A program made the translations under genes and the position numbers. A model generated the notes under the pieces. It saw only the letters and a list, made by a program, of their open reading frames with translations, did not search any database and had not been told where the DNA came from. From Lachnospiraceae bacterium (GTDB taxonomy: Bacteria; Bacillota; Clostridia; Lachnospirales; Lachnospiraceae), in assembly GCA_022781985.1 (NCBI GenBank), contig JALESH010000003.1:1-32376 (forward strand): a stretch of DNA of 32,376 nt, read 5' to 3'. Positions 24,262 through 31,933 of this stretch are shown here, one piece after another. The number at the start of each line of letters is the position of its first letter. Position 1 is the stretch's first letter.

Positions 24262-24447
24262 TTACTGCAAAAACTTCATCAGCTGCTGCTTGTTGTCCAT
24301 TGCCGAACGGGCGCCTTTTTCAAAAAACTGCTTAATGCCCGCATCCGTAGCACATTCCGCATATTCCTTCATTTTACAATGGGTAGTGTCATATCCGCCA
24401 ATCAAATGACGCAAATTCTGTAAATCCAGCTCTGATAAATTAGCCAT
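24262..24447 (-). CDS. Small CotF-like spore coat protein
   Basis: 61-residue helical protein: MANLSELDLQNLRHLIGGYDTTHCKMKEYAECATDAGIKQFFEKGARSAMDNKQQLMKFLQ-type sequence with two predicted amphipathic helices and two Cys. It is always paired, in the genomes I recall, with the longer CotF-like gene that follows 13 nt downstream, and together they resemble split halves of a coat F domain. AGGAGG lies about 6-8 nt before the ATG. Expression is expected in the mother cell late in sporulation, but no sigma-E or sigma-K promoter was identified by eye. Confidence 0.75.
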   Translation of the reverse strand: MANLSELDLQNLRHLIGGYDTTHCKMKEYAECATDAGIKQFFEKGARSAMDNKQQLMKFLQ

Positions 24448-24473
24448 ATCCGCACCTCCTGAAAATAATATAT

Positions 24474-24509
24474 AAAACGGCAGCCCCAGACCTCTGACCG
24501 GTCGCCGCC
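24474..24509 (-). terminator. Terminator-like hairpin upstream of the coat gene pair
   Basis: Minus strand GGCGGC-GACC ... GGTC-TGGG-GCTGCC stem (one G-U pair and a 4-nt bulge) followed by GTTTTATATATT. It can end mntP transcription before the coat genes. Confidence 0.5.
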
Positions 24510-24562
24510 CTTTTATTATTTCCTGGACAGCAGCTTTTATACTCCTTCCTTTTTTATCCTTT

Positions 24563-25126
24563 TCACCGCAGAATCCCCATATCCTGCAGAAAGATTTTCA
24601 CTCCCATCCCGATCAGCAGGATGCCTCCGACCAGCTCAGCTCCCACTTTATACCTTGTCCCAAAGACGCTGCCCGCCTTTACTCCCGCCATGGAGAGGAA
24701 GAAGGTGGTCACTCCGATGAAAGCAACTGCCCATAAGATATTTACCGAAAGGAAGGCAAGGCTTATGCCTGCAGCTAGGGCATCTATACTGGTAGCCACC
24801 GCCAGCGCAAGCATTTCCCTCACTGCCAGGGAATCATTTCTTTCCTCAGCTTCTCCCCAGCATGCCTCCTTAATCATATTGATACCGATCAGGCCAAGCA
24901 GCACCAGCGCGATCCAGTGGTCTATGGCAGCCATGCTGTCTCTGAAACGGATCCCCAGCCCATATCCTACAGCCGACATCAGAGCCTGAAAGCATCCAAA
25001 CCAAAGCCCCACCTTTACTGCCTTCTCCATGGTCAGCTCCCGCAGGGCAAGACCCTTGCAGACCGCCACGGCAAATGCATCCATTGACAAGCCTGCCGCC
25101 AGCGCAAGCAGTGTAAAAACATCCAT
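24563..25126 (-). CDS. mntP: Putative manganese efflux pump MntP
   Basis: 187-residue six-helix membrane protein of the MntP (DUF204/YebN) family, exporting Mn(II). The two repeated halves carry GLSMDAFAVAVCKG (Asp16) and LAVATSIDALAAGISLAF, the acidic residues expected in the ion path. Length and topology are standard. The ATG is preceded by purine-rich GAGGAAGAGG. Upstream is an unusually long leader (about 210 nt) with two strong hairpins, the second a terminator-like structure, suggesting transcript-level control; yybP-ykoY Mn riboswitches often control this gene family, but their conserved sequence motifs were not recognised here. Confidence 0.92.
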   Translation of the reverse strand: MDVFTLLALAAGLSMDAFAVAVCKGLALRELTMEKAVKVGLWFGCFQALMSAVGYGLGIRFRDSMAAIDHWIALVLLGLIGINMIKEACWGEAEERNDSLAVREMLALAVATSIDALAAGISLAFLSVNILWAVAFIGVTTFFLSMAGVKAGSVFGTRYKVGAELVGGILLIGMGVKIFLQDMGILR

Positions 25127-25162
25127 CCTCTTCCTCTCCTCTTCCCGTATACTTTTGTTTTA

Positions 25163-25212
25163 CAGCAAAAGACCCACAGACAGGGGAAGCATCCGCCGCT
25201 GTCTATGAGTCT
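25163..25212 (-). terminator. Terminator-like hairpin in the mntP leader
   Basis: Minus strand AGACTCATAGACAG pairs along 14 bp with CTGTCTGTGGGTCT (two G-U pairs), 15-nt loop, then TTTTGCTG. It is a strong intrinsic-terminator shape placed between promoter and start codon, so it is a candidate attenuator. Confidence 0.65.
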
Positions 25213-25213
25213 C

Positions 25214-25264
25214 ATTCCTTATGGTAATATCAGATTTTAAGCATGATGCTGCTATTACCGGAAT
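25214..25264 (-). promoter_or_regulatory. Structured leader element upstream of mntP
   Basis: Outer ATTCC/GGAAT and inner GGTAATA/TATTACC helices (25260-25264 with 25214-25218; 25253-25259 with 25223-25229) around a 23-nt apical region. It directly abuts the terminator-like hairpin. It could be a sensor domain; no known riboswitch class was recognised. Confidence 0.5.
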
Positions 25265-25319
25265 CTCACCGCCTTACAGTATTGTATGGGGGTTATTTTC
25301 AAAATATGCATAATTTGTC

Positions 25320-25347
25320 TGTACAAAAGTGATTTTTCCATTATACT
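25320..25347 (+). promoter_or_regulatory. Possible promoter of the double-Nudix gene, overlapping an mntP promoter
   Basis: Plus strand TGTACA, 16 nt, TATACT (25342-25347). On the minus strand TTCAAA, 18 nt, TATAAT (-10 at 25340-25345) could drive mntP. The two -10 elements overlap, so the promoters face each other and would compete. Confidence 0.5.
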
Positions 25348-25382
25348 GGGATAAAAAGCTATTTTTGAAAGGAAAAACCGCT

Positions 25383-26399
25383 ATGACACTGACTACCCTC
25401 TGCTATATCGAAAATGAGGACTCTTATCTGATGCTGCACCGCATCAAAAAGAAAAATGATATCAACCAGGACAAATGGATCGGCATAGGCGGCCACTTCG
25501 AGTCAGGCGAAAGCCCGGAAGAATGCCTGCAGCGTGAGGCCATGGAGGAAACCGGACTGACGCTTACCTCCTGCCGCTTCCGGGGCATCGTCACCTTTAT
25601 CTGTGACAGCCTCACCGACTACTACATGTGCCTCTATACGGCAGACAGCTATACCGGCACCCTGAAGGAATGTGAGGAAGGCACTCTGGAATGGGTAAAA
25701 AAAGACAGGATCCCGGAGCTGAATCTATGGGAAGGAGATCTGATTTTCTTTCAGCTTCTGGAGGAGGATGTCCCCTTCTTTTCCCTGAAGCTGCGCTATG
25801 AAAAGGATGTCCTCCGGGAAGCCGTTCTGGACGGTCAGCCCCTGGAGCTGCTGGATATCGTGGATCAGGAAGGAAATCCCACGGGAAAAGTAAGGGAGCG
25901 CTCTCTCGTACACCGCTACGGCAGCAGACACCGCACTGCCCATGTCTGGATCGTCCGTCCGGGAGCAGCCGGCAGCTTTGATCTGCTGCTGCAGGAGCGG
26001 GCCGGGGATAAGGACAGCTTCCCCGGCTGCCTGGACATCTCTTCCGCGGGCCATATCCCTGCGGGCAAGGGCTATCAAGAATCCGCTCTCAGAGAACTGG
26101 AAGAAGAGCTGGGTATCACTGTCTCCCCCCAGGAGCTGGTTTTTGTGGGCTTCCATGAAGGGGTTTCCCACTCCTGCTTCCATGGCAAGCCCTTTCATAA
26201 CCAGGAATACAGTGCGGTCTATCTGCTGGAAAGGGATATAGAAATATCCCAATTGAATTTTCAGAAGGAGGAAATCGCTTCCCTCCTTTGGATGGATTAT
26301 GCCGCCTGTATGGAGGGCTTAAAAAACGGCACCCTAAACCACTGCCTCTTTCCAGAGGAACTGGAGATGCTGGGTGCCAAATATAAGGAAATGCTGTGA
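25383..26399 (+). CDS. Tandem double-Nudix domain protein
   Basis: 338 residues with two Nudix domains. Domain 1 (about 1-130) is MutT-like: box GHFESGESPEECLQREAMEETGL at residues 37-59, a complete G-x5-E-x7-REUxEExGU. Domain 2 (about 150-335) resembles the YfcD/isopentenyl-isomerase-like branch: LLDIVDQEGNPTGKV, HRTAHVWI, and box GHIPAGKGYQESALRELEEELGI (223-245), where the first conserved Glu is Lys229. Domain 1 may cleave oxidised nucleotides such as 8-oxo-dGTP; domain 2's substrate is unknown. ATG 25383 is chosen (GAAAGGA 9 nt upstream); the frame is open from 25329. It converges on a flippase gene with only 5 nt between stops and no terminator seen. Confidence 0.88.
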   Translation: MTLTTLCYIENEDSYLMLHRIKKKNDINQDKWIGIGGHFESGESPEECLQREAMEETGLTLTSCRFRGIVTFICDSLTDYYMCLYTADSYTGTLKECEEGTLEWVKKDRIPELNLWEGDLIFFQLLEEDVPFFSLKLRYEKDVLREAVLDGQPLELLDIVDQEGNPTGKVRERSLVHRYGSRHRTAHVWIVRPGAAGSFDLLLQERAGDKDSFPGCLDISSAGHIPAGKGYQESALRELEEELGITVSPQELVFVGFHEGVSHSCFHGKPFHNQEYSAVYLLERDIEISQLNFQKEEIASLLWMDYAACMEGLKNGTLNHCLFPEELEMLGAKYKEML

Positions 26400-26404
26400 A
26401 AATT

Positions 26405-28099
26405 TTATAAGAGCCTCAGCTTCTTTGCTGCCTTTATCACCAGATGGCCCTTAGGCAGCTCTCTCAAATCCTCCTCCCTGACAGCCCTTAGCTTGATCAC
26501 CAGAACGAAATACAGCAGTCCCCCCGCTGCCGCTGCCGCTGTCAGGGACACCAGATTGACCAGGTACACTGAGCCTATGACTTTCCCAAGCAGCCGGGAC
26601 AGGCCGCTGCAGATACCCAGGGCTGCCCCTCCCATCAGGGCAGAGGCAAACAGGGGCCGGATGAAGGTCCGGTCCAGCTCCTGCCTGTACTTCAGATATT
26701 TCCTCAGGAACAGGCTGTTCAGAATGCACATCATTACAGAATAGACAACTGTTGCAAGCATCACTCCTGCAATCCCCCAATCGGTGTAATACAGCGCCGG
26801 AACCAGCACTGCTGTCTGGATCACCAGAGAGATCAAAGCATTGACTACCGGGATATTCACTCTTCCGATTCCCTGCAGCACTGCATTTGTCAGGGTAGAC
26901 AATCCATAAAATACTACCGTGGCCGAAAGGCCCATCAGCAGCCGTGAGGCCAGCTCCAGGGACTCCTTCTGGGGGAACAGAGCCATCACCACCGGCCTGG
27001 CCAAAAAGCCGATGCCAACTGCCGCCGGTATGGAGATCAGCATGGTCACCTTGATGGAGGCTGCCACCTGCTTTCTCGCTTCTTTCCCGGAGCCGCAGGC
27101 ATAGGAAGCCGCTATGGCAGGCACGATGGCCGAGGACATGGCCGAGGCCAGGGCAATGGGTATATTGGAAATCGTCACTGCCTTCTGGGCAAAGATTCCA
27201 TACTCCGTAGTGGCTCTGATCTCATCCATCCCCTTTACATTCACCATCATCTTCAGATAGACGGTCTGGTTCAGGGAGGTAGTGAGATTGTAGATACAGG
27301 TACTGAGGATAAAAGGTGTCACCACCCCTATGATCAGTCGGAAAACCTCTCCCCAGGATGCTTCCTTCACCGTCCTGTCATGAGCCATGCGGCCCTTTAT
27401 CATCCTGCTGTTGAGAACATAGATCCCCAGCATGAACAGCATCCCTGCCAGAACGCCGGAGCCCGTTCCAAGTGCGCTCCCGATGGCACCGTACATAGCC
27501 TGGGTGCTGGCATCCTTCTGAGCCTCCGCCGCCAGCCTGATCATGAAATAGGCAGCTCCCATACTGACTGCCGCGTTCAGTAGCTGCTCCAGAATCTGTG
27601 ACACGGAGGTCTGCAGCATGGTTCTGTGGGCCTGGAAATATCCCCTCAGCACACCCAGTATTCCATAAAAAAAGATGGTCGGAGCAAAGACTCTGAGCAC
27701 CGGAACCGAATTGCCCATAACCAGCAGAGGAGCTCCTATATAGAGAAGAAGGCTGGCGGCTCCTCCCACCGCCATCACATAGATCAGGGCACACAAAAAA
27801 ATCCTCTGGGCATTGCGGTACTCCTTCAATGCCAGCTTCTGCGCCAGCACCTTGGCAATTGCGGAGGGGATACTGTAGGAGGATACCAGAAGGACGATGG
27901 TATAGATGGTATAAGCAGTAGAATAATAGCCGTTTCCTTCGTCTCCTATAATAGCTGTAAGCGGGCTCTTGTACAGCAATCCAATGATCCGGCAGATGAT
28001 GGACGCCGCTGCAAGAATACCCGCCTGCATGATAAATCCGTCGTTTTTCTTATTCTTCCTGCTATTTTTATTATGGGACCCACGAATCATATCAGACAT
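26405..28099 (-). CDS. SpoVB/MurJ-type lipid-linked sugar flippase
   Basis: 564-residue membrane protein, about fourteen hydrophobic segments, of the MOP superfamily (SpoVB/YtgP/MurJ). A basic, Asn/Lys-rich N-terminus (residues 5-20) precedes GFIMQAGILAAASIICRIIGLLYKSPLTAIIGDEGNGYYSTAY, the typical opening of the YtgP-like branch, whose B. subtilis member (MurJ, 544 aa) flips lipid II. Length fits that branch better than the shorter flippase at 2087-3424. It begins 15 nt after glgA on the same strand, so it is probably read from the glgA transcript. Lipid II, spore cortex precursor or another polymer are all possible substrates. Confidence 0.88.
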   Translation of the reverse strand: MSDMIRGSHNKNSRKNKKNDGFIMQAGILAAASIICRIIGLLYKSPLTAIIGDEGNGYYSTAYTIYTIVLLVSSYSIPSAIAKVLAQKLALKEYRNAQRIFLCALIYVMAVGGAASLLLYIGAPLLVMGNSVPVLRVFAPTIFFYGILGVLRGYFQAHRTMLQTSVSQILEQLLNAAVSMGAAYFMIRLAAEAQKDASTQAMYGAIGSALGTGSGVLAGMLFMLGIYVLNSRMIKGRMAHDRTVKEASWGEVFRLIIGVVTPFILSTCIYNLTTSLNQTVYLKMMVNVKGMDEIRATTEYGIFAQKAVTISNIPIALASAMSSAIVPAIAASYACGSGKEARKQVAASIKVTMLISIPAAVGIGFLARPVVMALFPQKESLELASRLLMGLSATVVFYGLSTLTNAVLQGIGRVNIPVVNALISLVIQTAVLVPALYYTDWGIAGVMLATVVYSVMMCILNSLFLRKYLKYRQELDRTFIRPLFASALMGGAALGICSGLSRLLGKVIGSVYLVNLVSLTAAAAAGGLLYFVLVIKLRAVREEDLRELPKGHLVIKAAKKLRLL

Positions 28100-28114
28100 A
28101 GCAATATCCGCCCT

Positions 28115-29560
28115 CTATCCTATCAGCCAGTCATACATTTCCTGATATTTATTTGCGGATATCTGCCATGAAAAATCAGCTGCCATCCCCCTGTCCACAA
28201 TCTTGTTCCATTCCCGTTTCCTGTCATAATAGATATGCTCGGCATAACGGATGGCCTCCAGCATCTCATGGGCATTATAATTTCTGAAGCTGAAGCCTGT
28301 ACCACTGCTCTCATATTCATTATAAGGCTGCACCGTATCCTTCAATCCCCCGGTTTCCCTTACGATGGGTACGGTACCGTACCTTAGTGCCATCAGCTGG
28401 CTGAGTCCGCAGGGTTCAAATAGGGAGGGCATCAGAAAAGCATCGCAGGAGGCATAAATCTTATGGGACAGTGCCTCAGAGTAGAAAATATTGGCCGATA
28501 CCTTGTTATGATACTTCCATTCAAAGTGACGGAACATATTTTCATATCTTTCCTCTCCCGTCCCCAGAACCACGATCTGAACCGCATCCTGGCAGATCTG
28601 ATCCATCATATAGTCGATCAGATCCACACCCTTTTGATCCGTAAGACGGGAAACGATGCCGATCAGCATCTTTTTCTCATCCTGTTCCAGCCCCAGCTCC
28701 GCCTGCAGCGCACGCTTATTCTTAATCTTTTCCTTGCGGAAGCTGACTGCATCATAATTGTGCTCAATATAGGGATCAGTTGCGGGATTGAAAGCATTGT
28801 AGTCGATGCCGTTGACGATTCCCCTCAAATCACCGCTCCGGGCTCTGAGCAGGCCGTCCAGCCCCTCTCCGAAGAAGGGAGTCTTGATCTCCTCCGCATA
28901 AGTACTGCTCACCGTGGTGATGGCATCCGCATAGACCAGTCCGCCCTTTAACAGATTGGCATCCTTATAGGCCTCCAGCTTATCCGAAGTGAAGAAATAA
29001 TCCGGCAGTCCGGTGATGGATTTGACAGATTTCACATCCCACTTACCCTGGAATTTCAGGTTATGAATGGTCATAACCGTCTTAATGCCCCGGAAGAAAT
29101 CATTTCCCTGGAAACGCTCCTTGAGATACACAGGCACAAGCCCCGTCTGCCAGTCATGGCAGTGAATCACATCCGGCCTGAAGCCCAGCAGAGGAAGAGC
29201 CGATAATGCTGCCTTTGAAAAAAAAGAAAACTTTGTAATCTCATTCAGCACATTGTCGCTGTAGGGCTTATAACCGCCGAACATGGATTCATTGTCTATA
29301 AAATAATATTTTACTCCGTCCACCTCGGATTCCAAAAGTCCCACATATTCATTTTTCCAGTTGAAATCCATGTAAAAATGGGTGTTATAGGTTATTTTAT
29401 CCTTCATTTCCTGTGTCATGCATGTATATTTGGGAATCATGACGCGAACATCAAAGTATTCCTTGTCGATGCATTTGGGCAGGGAACCCACAACATCCGC
29501 CAGACCACCCGTCTTGATAAACGGTACGCCTTCTGACGCAACAAAAAGAATATTCTTCAT
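28115..29560 (-). CDS. glgA: Glycogen synthase (ADP-glucose type)
   Basis: 481-residue GT5 glucosyltransferase that extends alpha-1,4-glucan from ADP-glucose. KTGGLADVVGSLP (16-28) is the ADP-glucose site; the C-terminal domain has GIVSRLTDQKGVDL, the catalytic Glu block PSLFEPCGLSQL and GTVPIVRETGGLKDTV. The frame is open to 29599, but ATG 29558-29560 has GGAGG 7 nt upstream and matches the family start MKNILFVASE. A TATAAT (minus strand, 29588-29593) lies upstream. No other glg gene is in the window, so the remaining glycogen genes must lie elsewhere. Confidence 0.95.
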   Translation of the reverse strand: MKNILFVASEGVPFIKTGGLADVVGSLPKCIDKEYFDVRVMIPKYTCMTQEMKDKITYNTHFYMDFNWKNEYVGLLESEVDGVKYYFIDNESMFGGYKPYSDNVLNEITKFSFFSKAALSALPLLGFRPDVIHCHDWQTGLVPVYLKERFQGNDFFRGIKTVMTIHNLKFQGKWDVKSVKSITGLPDYFFTSDKLEAYKDANLLKGGLVYADAITTVSSTYAEEIKTPFFGEGLDGLLRARSGDLRGIVNGIDYNAFNPATDPYIEHNYDAVSFRKEKIKNKRALQAELGLEQDEKKMLIGIVSRLTDQKGVDLIDYMMDQICQDAVQIVVLGTGEERYENMFRHFEWKYHNKVSANIFYSEALSHKIYASCDAFLMPSLFEPCGLSQLMALRYGTVPIVRETGGLKDTVQPYNEYESSGTGFSFRNYNAHEMLEAIRYAEHIYYDRKREWNKIVDRGMAADFSWQISANKYQEMYDWLIG

Positions 29561-29587
29561 AACTGCACCTCCAATATCGTTAGAAAC

Positions 29588-29593
29588 ATTATA
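29588..29593 (-). promoter_or_regulatory. Possible -10 element of glgA
   Basis: Minus strand TATAAT with a weak -35 (TTTTAA at 17 nt or TTAAAC at 15 nt). It lies in the 59-nt gap between the Spo0A-like gene and glgA. Confidence 0.35.
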
Positions 29594-29619
29594 CATCATA
29601 TCGGAGACGTTTAAAAGAT

Positions 29620-30141
29620 TTAATTTTTATACTGCAGCCTTATTTTATCTGCGATCAGAGCTATGAACTCCGAATTGGTTGGCTTTCCCTTTCCGGTATT
29701 GATGGTGTATCCAAAGAGCGCATCCAGAGTCTCCATCTTTCCCCGGCTCCAGGCCACCTCGATGGCATGCCGTATGGCTCTCTCCACACGACTGGAGGTA
29801 GTCTGATACTTTTTTGCAATAGAGGGATAAAGTACCTTGGTAATGGAATTCAGCATCTCGTTATCCTCCACGGACATCATAATGGCCTCCCTCAGATACT
29901 GATAGCCCTTGATATGGGCAGGAACACCGATTTCATGTATCATATCCGTTACATCCTTTTCCAGATCTCTGACTATGCTCAGACCCTTAACAACTGTATC
30001 CCCTCCCTCCTGGGAAGAGCTTCCGCCTCCGGACGGCACTGTGATCATAATCTGGAACTCTCTATCCATATTCATCAGGTCACCCAGTATCTTGTATACC
30101 TTCTCATTGTCCTTAGTTGCTGTCAAATTGAGCTGTTCCAT
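29620..30141 (-). CDS. Spo0A C-terminal (DNA-binding) domain protein lacking a receiver domain
   Basis: 173 residues from ATG 30139-30141 (GGAGG 6 nt upstream). Residues about 60-172 are an almost textbook Spo0A effector domain: [58 protein letters not shown] (recognition helix about 117-134), [27 protein letters not shown]. The usual 120-residue phospho-receiver is missing; residues 1-60 have no receiver-like DD, D or K motifs and carry a Gly/Ser-rich loop ([11 protein letters not shown]). It should bind 0A-box-like DNA without phosphorelay control, or heterodimerise with Spo0A. The frame is open to 30303 but that part runs into a transposase remnant. It may be a sporulation modulator; function inferred. 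Confidence 0.9.
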   Translation of the reverse strand: MEQLNLTATKDNEKVYKILGDLMNMDREFQIMITVPSGGGSSSQEGGDTVVKGLSIVRDLEKDVTDMIHEIGVPAHIKGYQYLREAIMMSVEDNEMLNSITKVLYPSIAKKYQTTSSRVERAIRHAIEVAWSRGKMETLDALFGYTINTGKGKPTNSEFIALIADKIRLQYKN

Positions 30142-30222
30142 ATCAAACCTCCGACTTTTTTCTTTGCTTCTATCTGAAAATCCAAAGTAAATTCTATTAA
30201 TTTCCAAATTCTGCTTGAGTCT

Positions 30223-30252
30223 ATTATAATCGAACAATATTTGAGGTTTCAA
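30223..30252 (-). promoter_or_regulatory. Sigma-A promoter of the Spo0A-like gene
   Basis: Minus strand TTGAAA, 18 nt, TATAAT. It lies at the decayed 3' side of the transposase remnant, giving a leader of about 75 nt. Confidence 0.7.
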
Positions 30253-30271
30253 GAGTAAGGCATCGCGGCAG

Positions 30272-30469
30272 TTGAAGAAAGAGAATCTTGAGAATGCAGT
30301 CAAAAGCCGGTCTGTCCCCAGCCCCCTTGGCTTTCCCTCTGGCTTCCTTAAGGCCAGATTCTATGATCGGGCGAAATATCTCCCAGTCAATCATGGGGTT
30401 GATGCGTTCCAATGCATGGCTCATTTCACTCAGCCTGTCCAACCTGTTTTCCATATCAAAGAGTCCCAA
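30272..30469 (-). pseudogene. Truncated IS5-type transposase remnant
   Basis: About 66 residues matching the N-terminus of IS5-family transposases: [65 protein letters not shown]-type sequence, with the conserved IDWEIFRP and RPAFD...KILFLQ blocks. The match stops at LFLQ; the catalytic DDE domain is absent and the frame closes 15 codons later (30224). The first codon is a TTG with GGAGG upstream; an ATG-initiated start in another frame suggests an early one-base shift as well. No terminal inverted repeats were found. It is a relic of an insertion at the edge of the AT-rich right-hand part. Confidence 0.7.
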
Positions 30470-30552
30470 CTGTATCCTCCATTACCTCCCGAAACATTCT
30501 GGATTCATCGTACCATATTTTCAAAGAAATAACGGTTTTTTAGAGGTGCCCT

Positions 30553-31178
30553 TTATAATGGAATTATCTCAACGCTCAATTCCACTTCTCCTAATGCTAT
30601 TATGTAATTGGAACGGATTTCTGTTTCCTGCTGTACCATCTGCCCATTTACATATGTCTTATTTACCGAATTTAGATCACGGATAAAAAAACGACAGTTT
30701 CTTGCATAAATATCACAATGCTTTCCGGATATCGTTCTGTTATAATCTATCACAATATTCACCCTATCCACATTTCGTCCCAATGTTATAGGCTCATCCA
30801 ACGGATATTTAAAAATTTTCTGAGGATCTTTTGTATCTCTTAAAACAAGCATATAACGTCTCTCCAGTATCACTGTCGCATCTTCATCCGTTAAATAGTC
30901 TTCATTTTCAATTATTGGTTCTGCTGTCAGAGCTATTGTTTCCGCAGCTTTCTCTTTATTTATCTTTTTATTTGAAACTTTTTTCTCACCACTCTTAGCT
31001 TCTTTTTTCCCTTTTTTATATTGTCACTATTTGCATGTTCGTCAGACTTTATATCTGATATAATTGCAGGTATTACTTCCTCATTCTTAAGAATTATGTC
31101 TGCATAATCCCCTATTTCAGCATTAAAAGCTGTACCAACAGCAATGCAATACCTATCATTAACCTTTCTAATTCCATT
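30553..31178 (-). pseudogene. Broken FHA-domain gene with -1 frame break
   Basis: The 3' part (30553-30873 and open back to 31023) encodes an FHA phosphothreonine-binding domain: PITLGRNVDRVNIVIDYNRTISGKHCDIYARN, RFFIRDLNSVNKTYVNGQ and a final beta strand, preceded by a Lys/Glu-rich linker. The 5' part (open 30960-31178, no ATG) lies in the frame one base ahead and reads NDRYCIAVGTAFNAEIGDYADIIL, a module I associate with clostridial surface or secreted hypothetical proteins. The frames overlap over two A-AAA-AAG heptamers (31011-31017 and 31002-31008), each in the right phase for -1 slippage. The 5' end lacks a start codon, so the gene is also truncated. Decay is more likely than programmed frameshifting, but both fit. 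Confidence 0.6.
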
Positions 31179-31214
31179 CTACACACCTTTCCATAAAACA
31201 ATCATTCAATTTAC

Positions 31215-31244
31215 AAATGGGTTGAACAAATATCCAACCCATTT
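31215..31244 (-). terminator. Hairpin after hicB
   Basis: Perfect 10-bp stem AAATGGGTTG/CAACCCATTT with a 10-nt loop, 8 nt past the hicB stop. The following sequence (GTAAATTG) has no good T tract, so it is a weak terminator by shape. Confidence 0.5.
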
Positions 31245-31251
31245 ACTATTT

Positions 31252-31671
31252 CTACATTCTTCTTTCCAGTTTAAGTGTACTCATTAATGCTTCCTGTAAA
31301 ATTCGTGATACATTAACACCTGCTTGATCCGCTTCATAATTTAACCAACTTGGCAAAGCGACATTTCTTCTCACCGTTTTTGTATCAATTTTTCTTCTGT
31401 ATTCTGTTGAATCAATATCTACAAAAGAAATAATTGTTTCTCCTTCTTCGGCAAAAGTTCCATTATTAACATTCAAATCACCAATATTAGATGGATTTGG
31501 AATGTCTTCTTTTTCATCTTCCATTGATACACATTTCAATTCGATTGCATCTCTTGCCATATCAATCGCATCATTCATATCTTTTCCTTCTGTTAAAATA
31601 TCTAAATCAGGAACTTCAACTAATACATTATCATTTGTTTTAGTAAAAAATACTGGATAAACATTTCTCAT
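31252..31671 (-). CDS. hicB: HicB-family antitoxin
   Basis: 139 residues. The N-terminal half is the partial RNase-H-like HicB fold: YPVFFTKTNDNVLVEVPDLDILTEGKDMNDAIDMARDAI, followed by an acidic linker and a strand FVDIDS. The C-terminal part (about 96-130, TVRRNVALPSWLNYEADQAGVNVSRILQEAL) is a ribbon-helix-helix-type DNA-binding segment. HicB binds and blocks the HicA mRNA interferase and represses the hicAB promoter. GGGAGG precedes the ATG, 61 nt after hicA, the usual toxin-first order. Composition is much more AT-rich than the core genes to the left, fitting lateral gain. Confidence 0.9.
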   Translation of the reverse strand: MRNVYPVFFTKTNDNVLVEVPDLDILTEGKDMNDAIDMARDAIELKCVSMEDEKEDIPNPSNIGDLNVNNGTFAEEGETIISFVDIDSTEYRRKIDTKTVRRNVALPSWLNYEADQAGVNVSRILQEALMSTLKLERRM

Positions 31672-31732
31672 TTAATCTACCTCCCTATTTAATCTATATA
31701 TTTATTCTCCATTGACAAAAGAGATAATTGGT

Positions 31733-31906
31733 TTATAATAGCCCATTTCTCTTTAAAATTGCTTTTGCCAATCGTTCATCAATTTCTCTGTGTCTTGGGA
31801 TAGCTTCTTTTGTATTCCCTCTAACATAAATGTCGTGGCTGCTACCATGTCTATCGAATACAAATCCACCATCTTCAAGTTTCTTTATCAAATCTGCTCT
31901 CTTCAC
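31733..31906 (-). CDS. hicA: HicA-family mRNA interferase toxin
   Basis: 57 residues with a GTG start (31904-31906), reading (V/M)KRADLIKKLEDGGF then RHGSSHDIYVRG and IPRHREIDERLAKAI. This is the complete HicA double-stranded RNA-binding-like fold, with the conserved Gly-x-Ser-His (His24) catalytic site and the usual 55-65 residue length. HicA cleaves mRNA and blocks growth when HicB is lost. An in-frame TAG sits two codons upstream, so GTG is the only reasonable start; GGAGG is 11 nt before it. It lies behind a consensus promoter with a perfect operator palindrome. Confidence 0.88.
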   Translation of the reverse strand: MKRADLIKKLEDGGFVFDRHGSSHDIYVRGNTKEAIPRHREIDERLAKAILKRNGLL

Positions 31907-31933
31907 TAACTATTGTACCTCCTTACACTTTAT

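Noticed and set aside
25126-25345. yybP-ykoY manganese riboswitch upstream of mntP
   Set aside because: The conserved GGGGAGUAG and GGCGAGACC-like motifs were not found by eye, so only an unassigned structured leader is reported.
30223-30252. 0A box (TGTCGAA) for autoregulation at the Spo0A-like promoter
   Set aside because: The closest sequence, TGTTCGAT on the minus strand, has a mismatch in the core and no second site.
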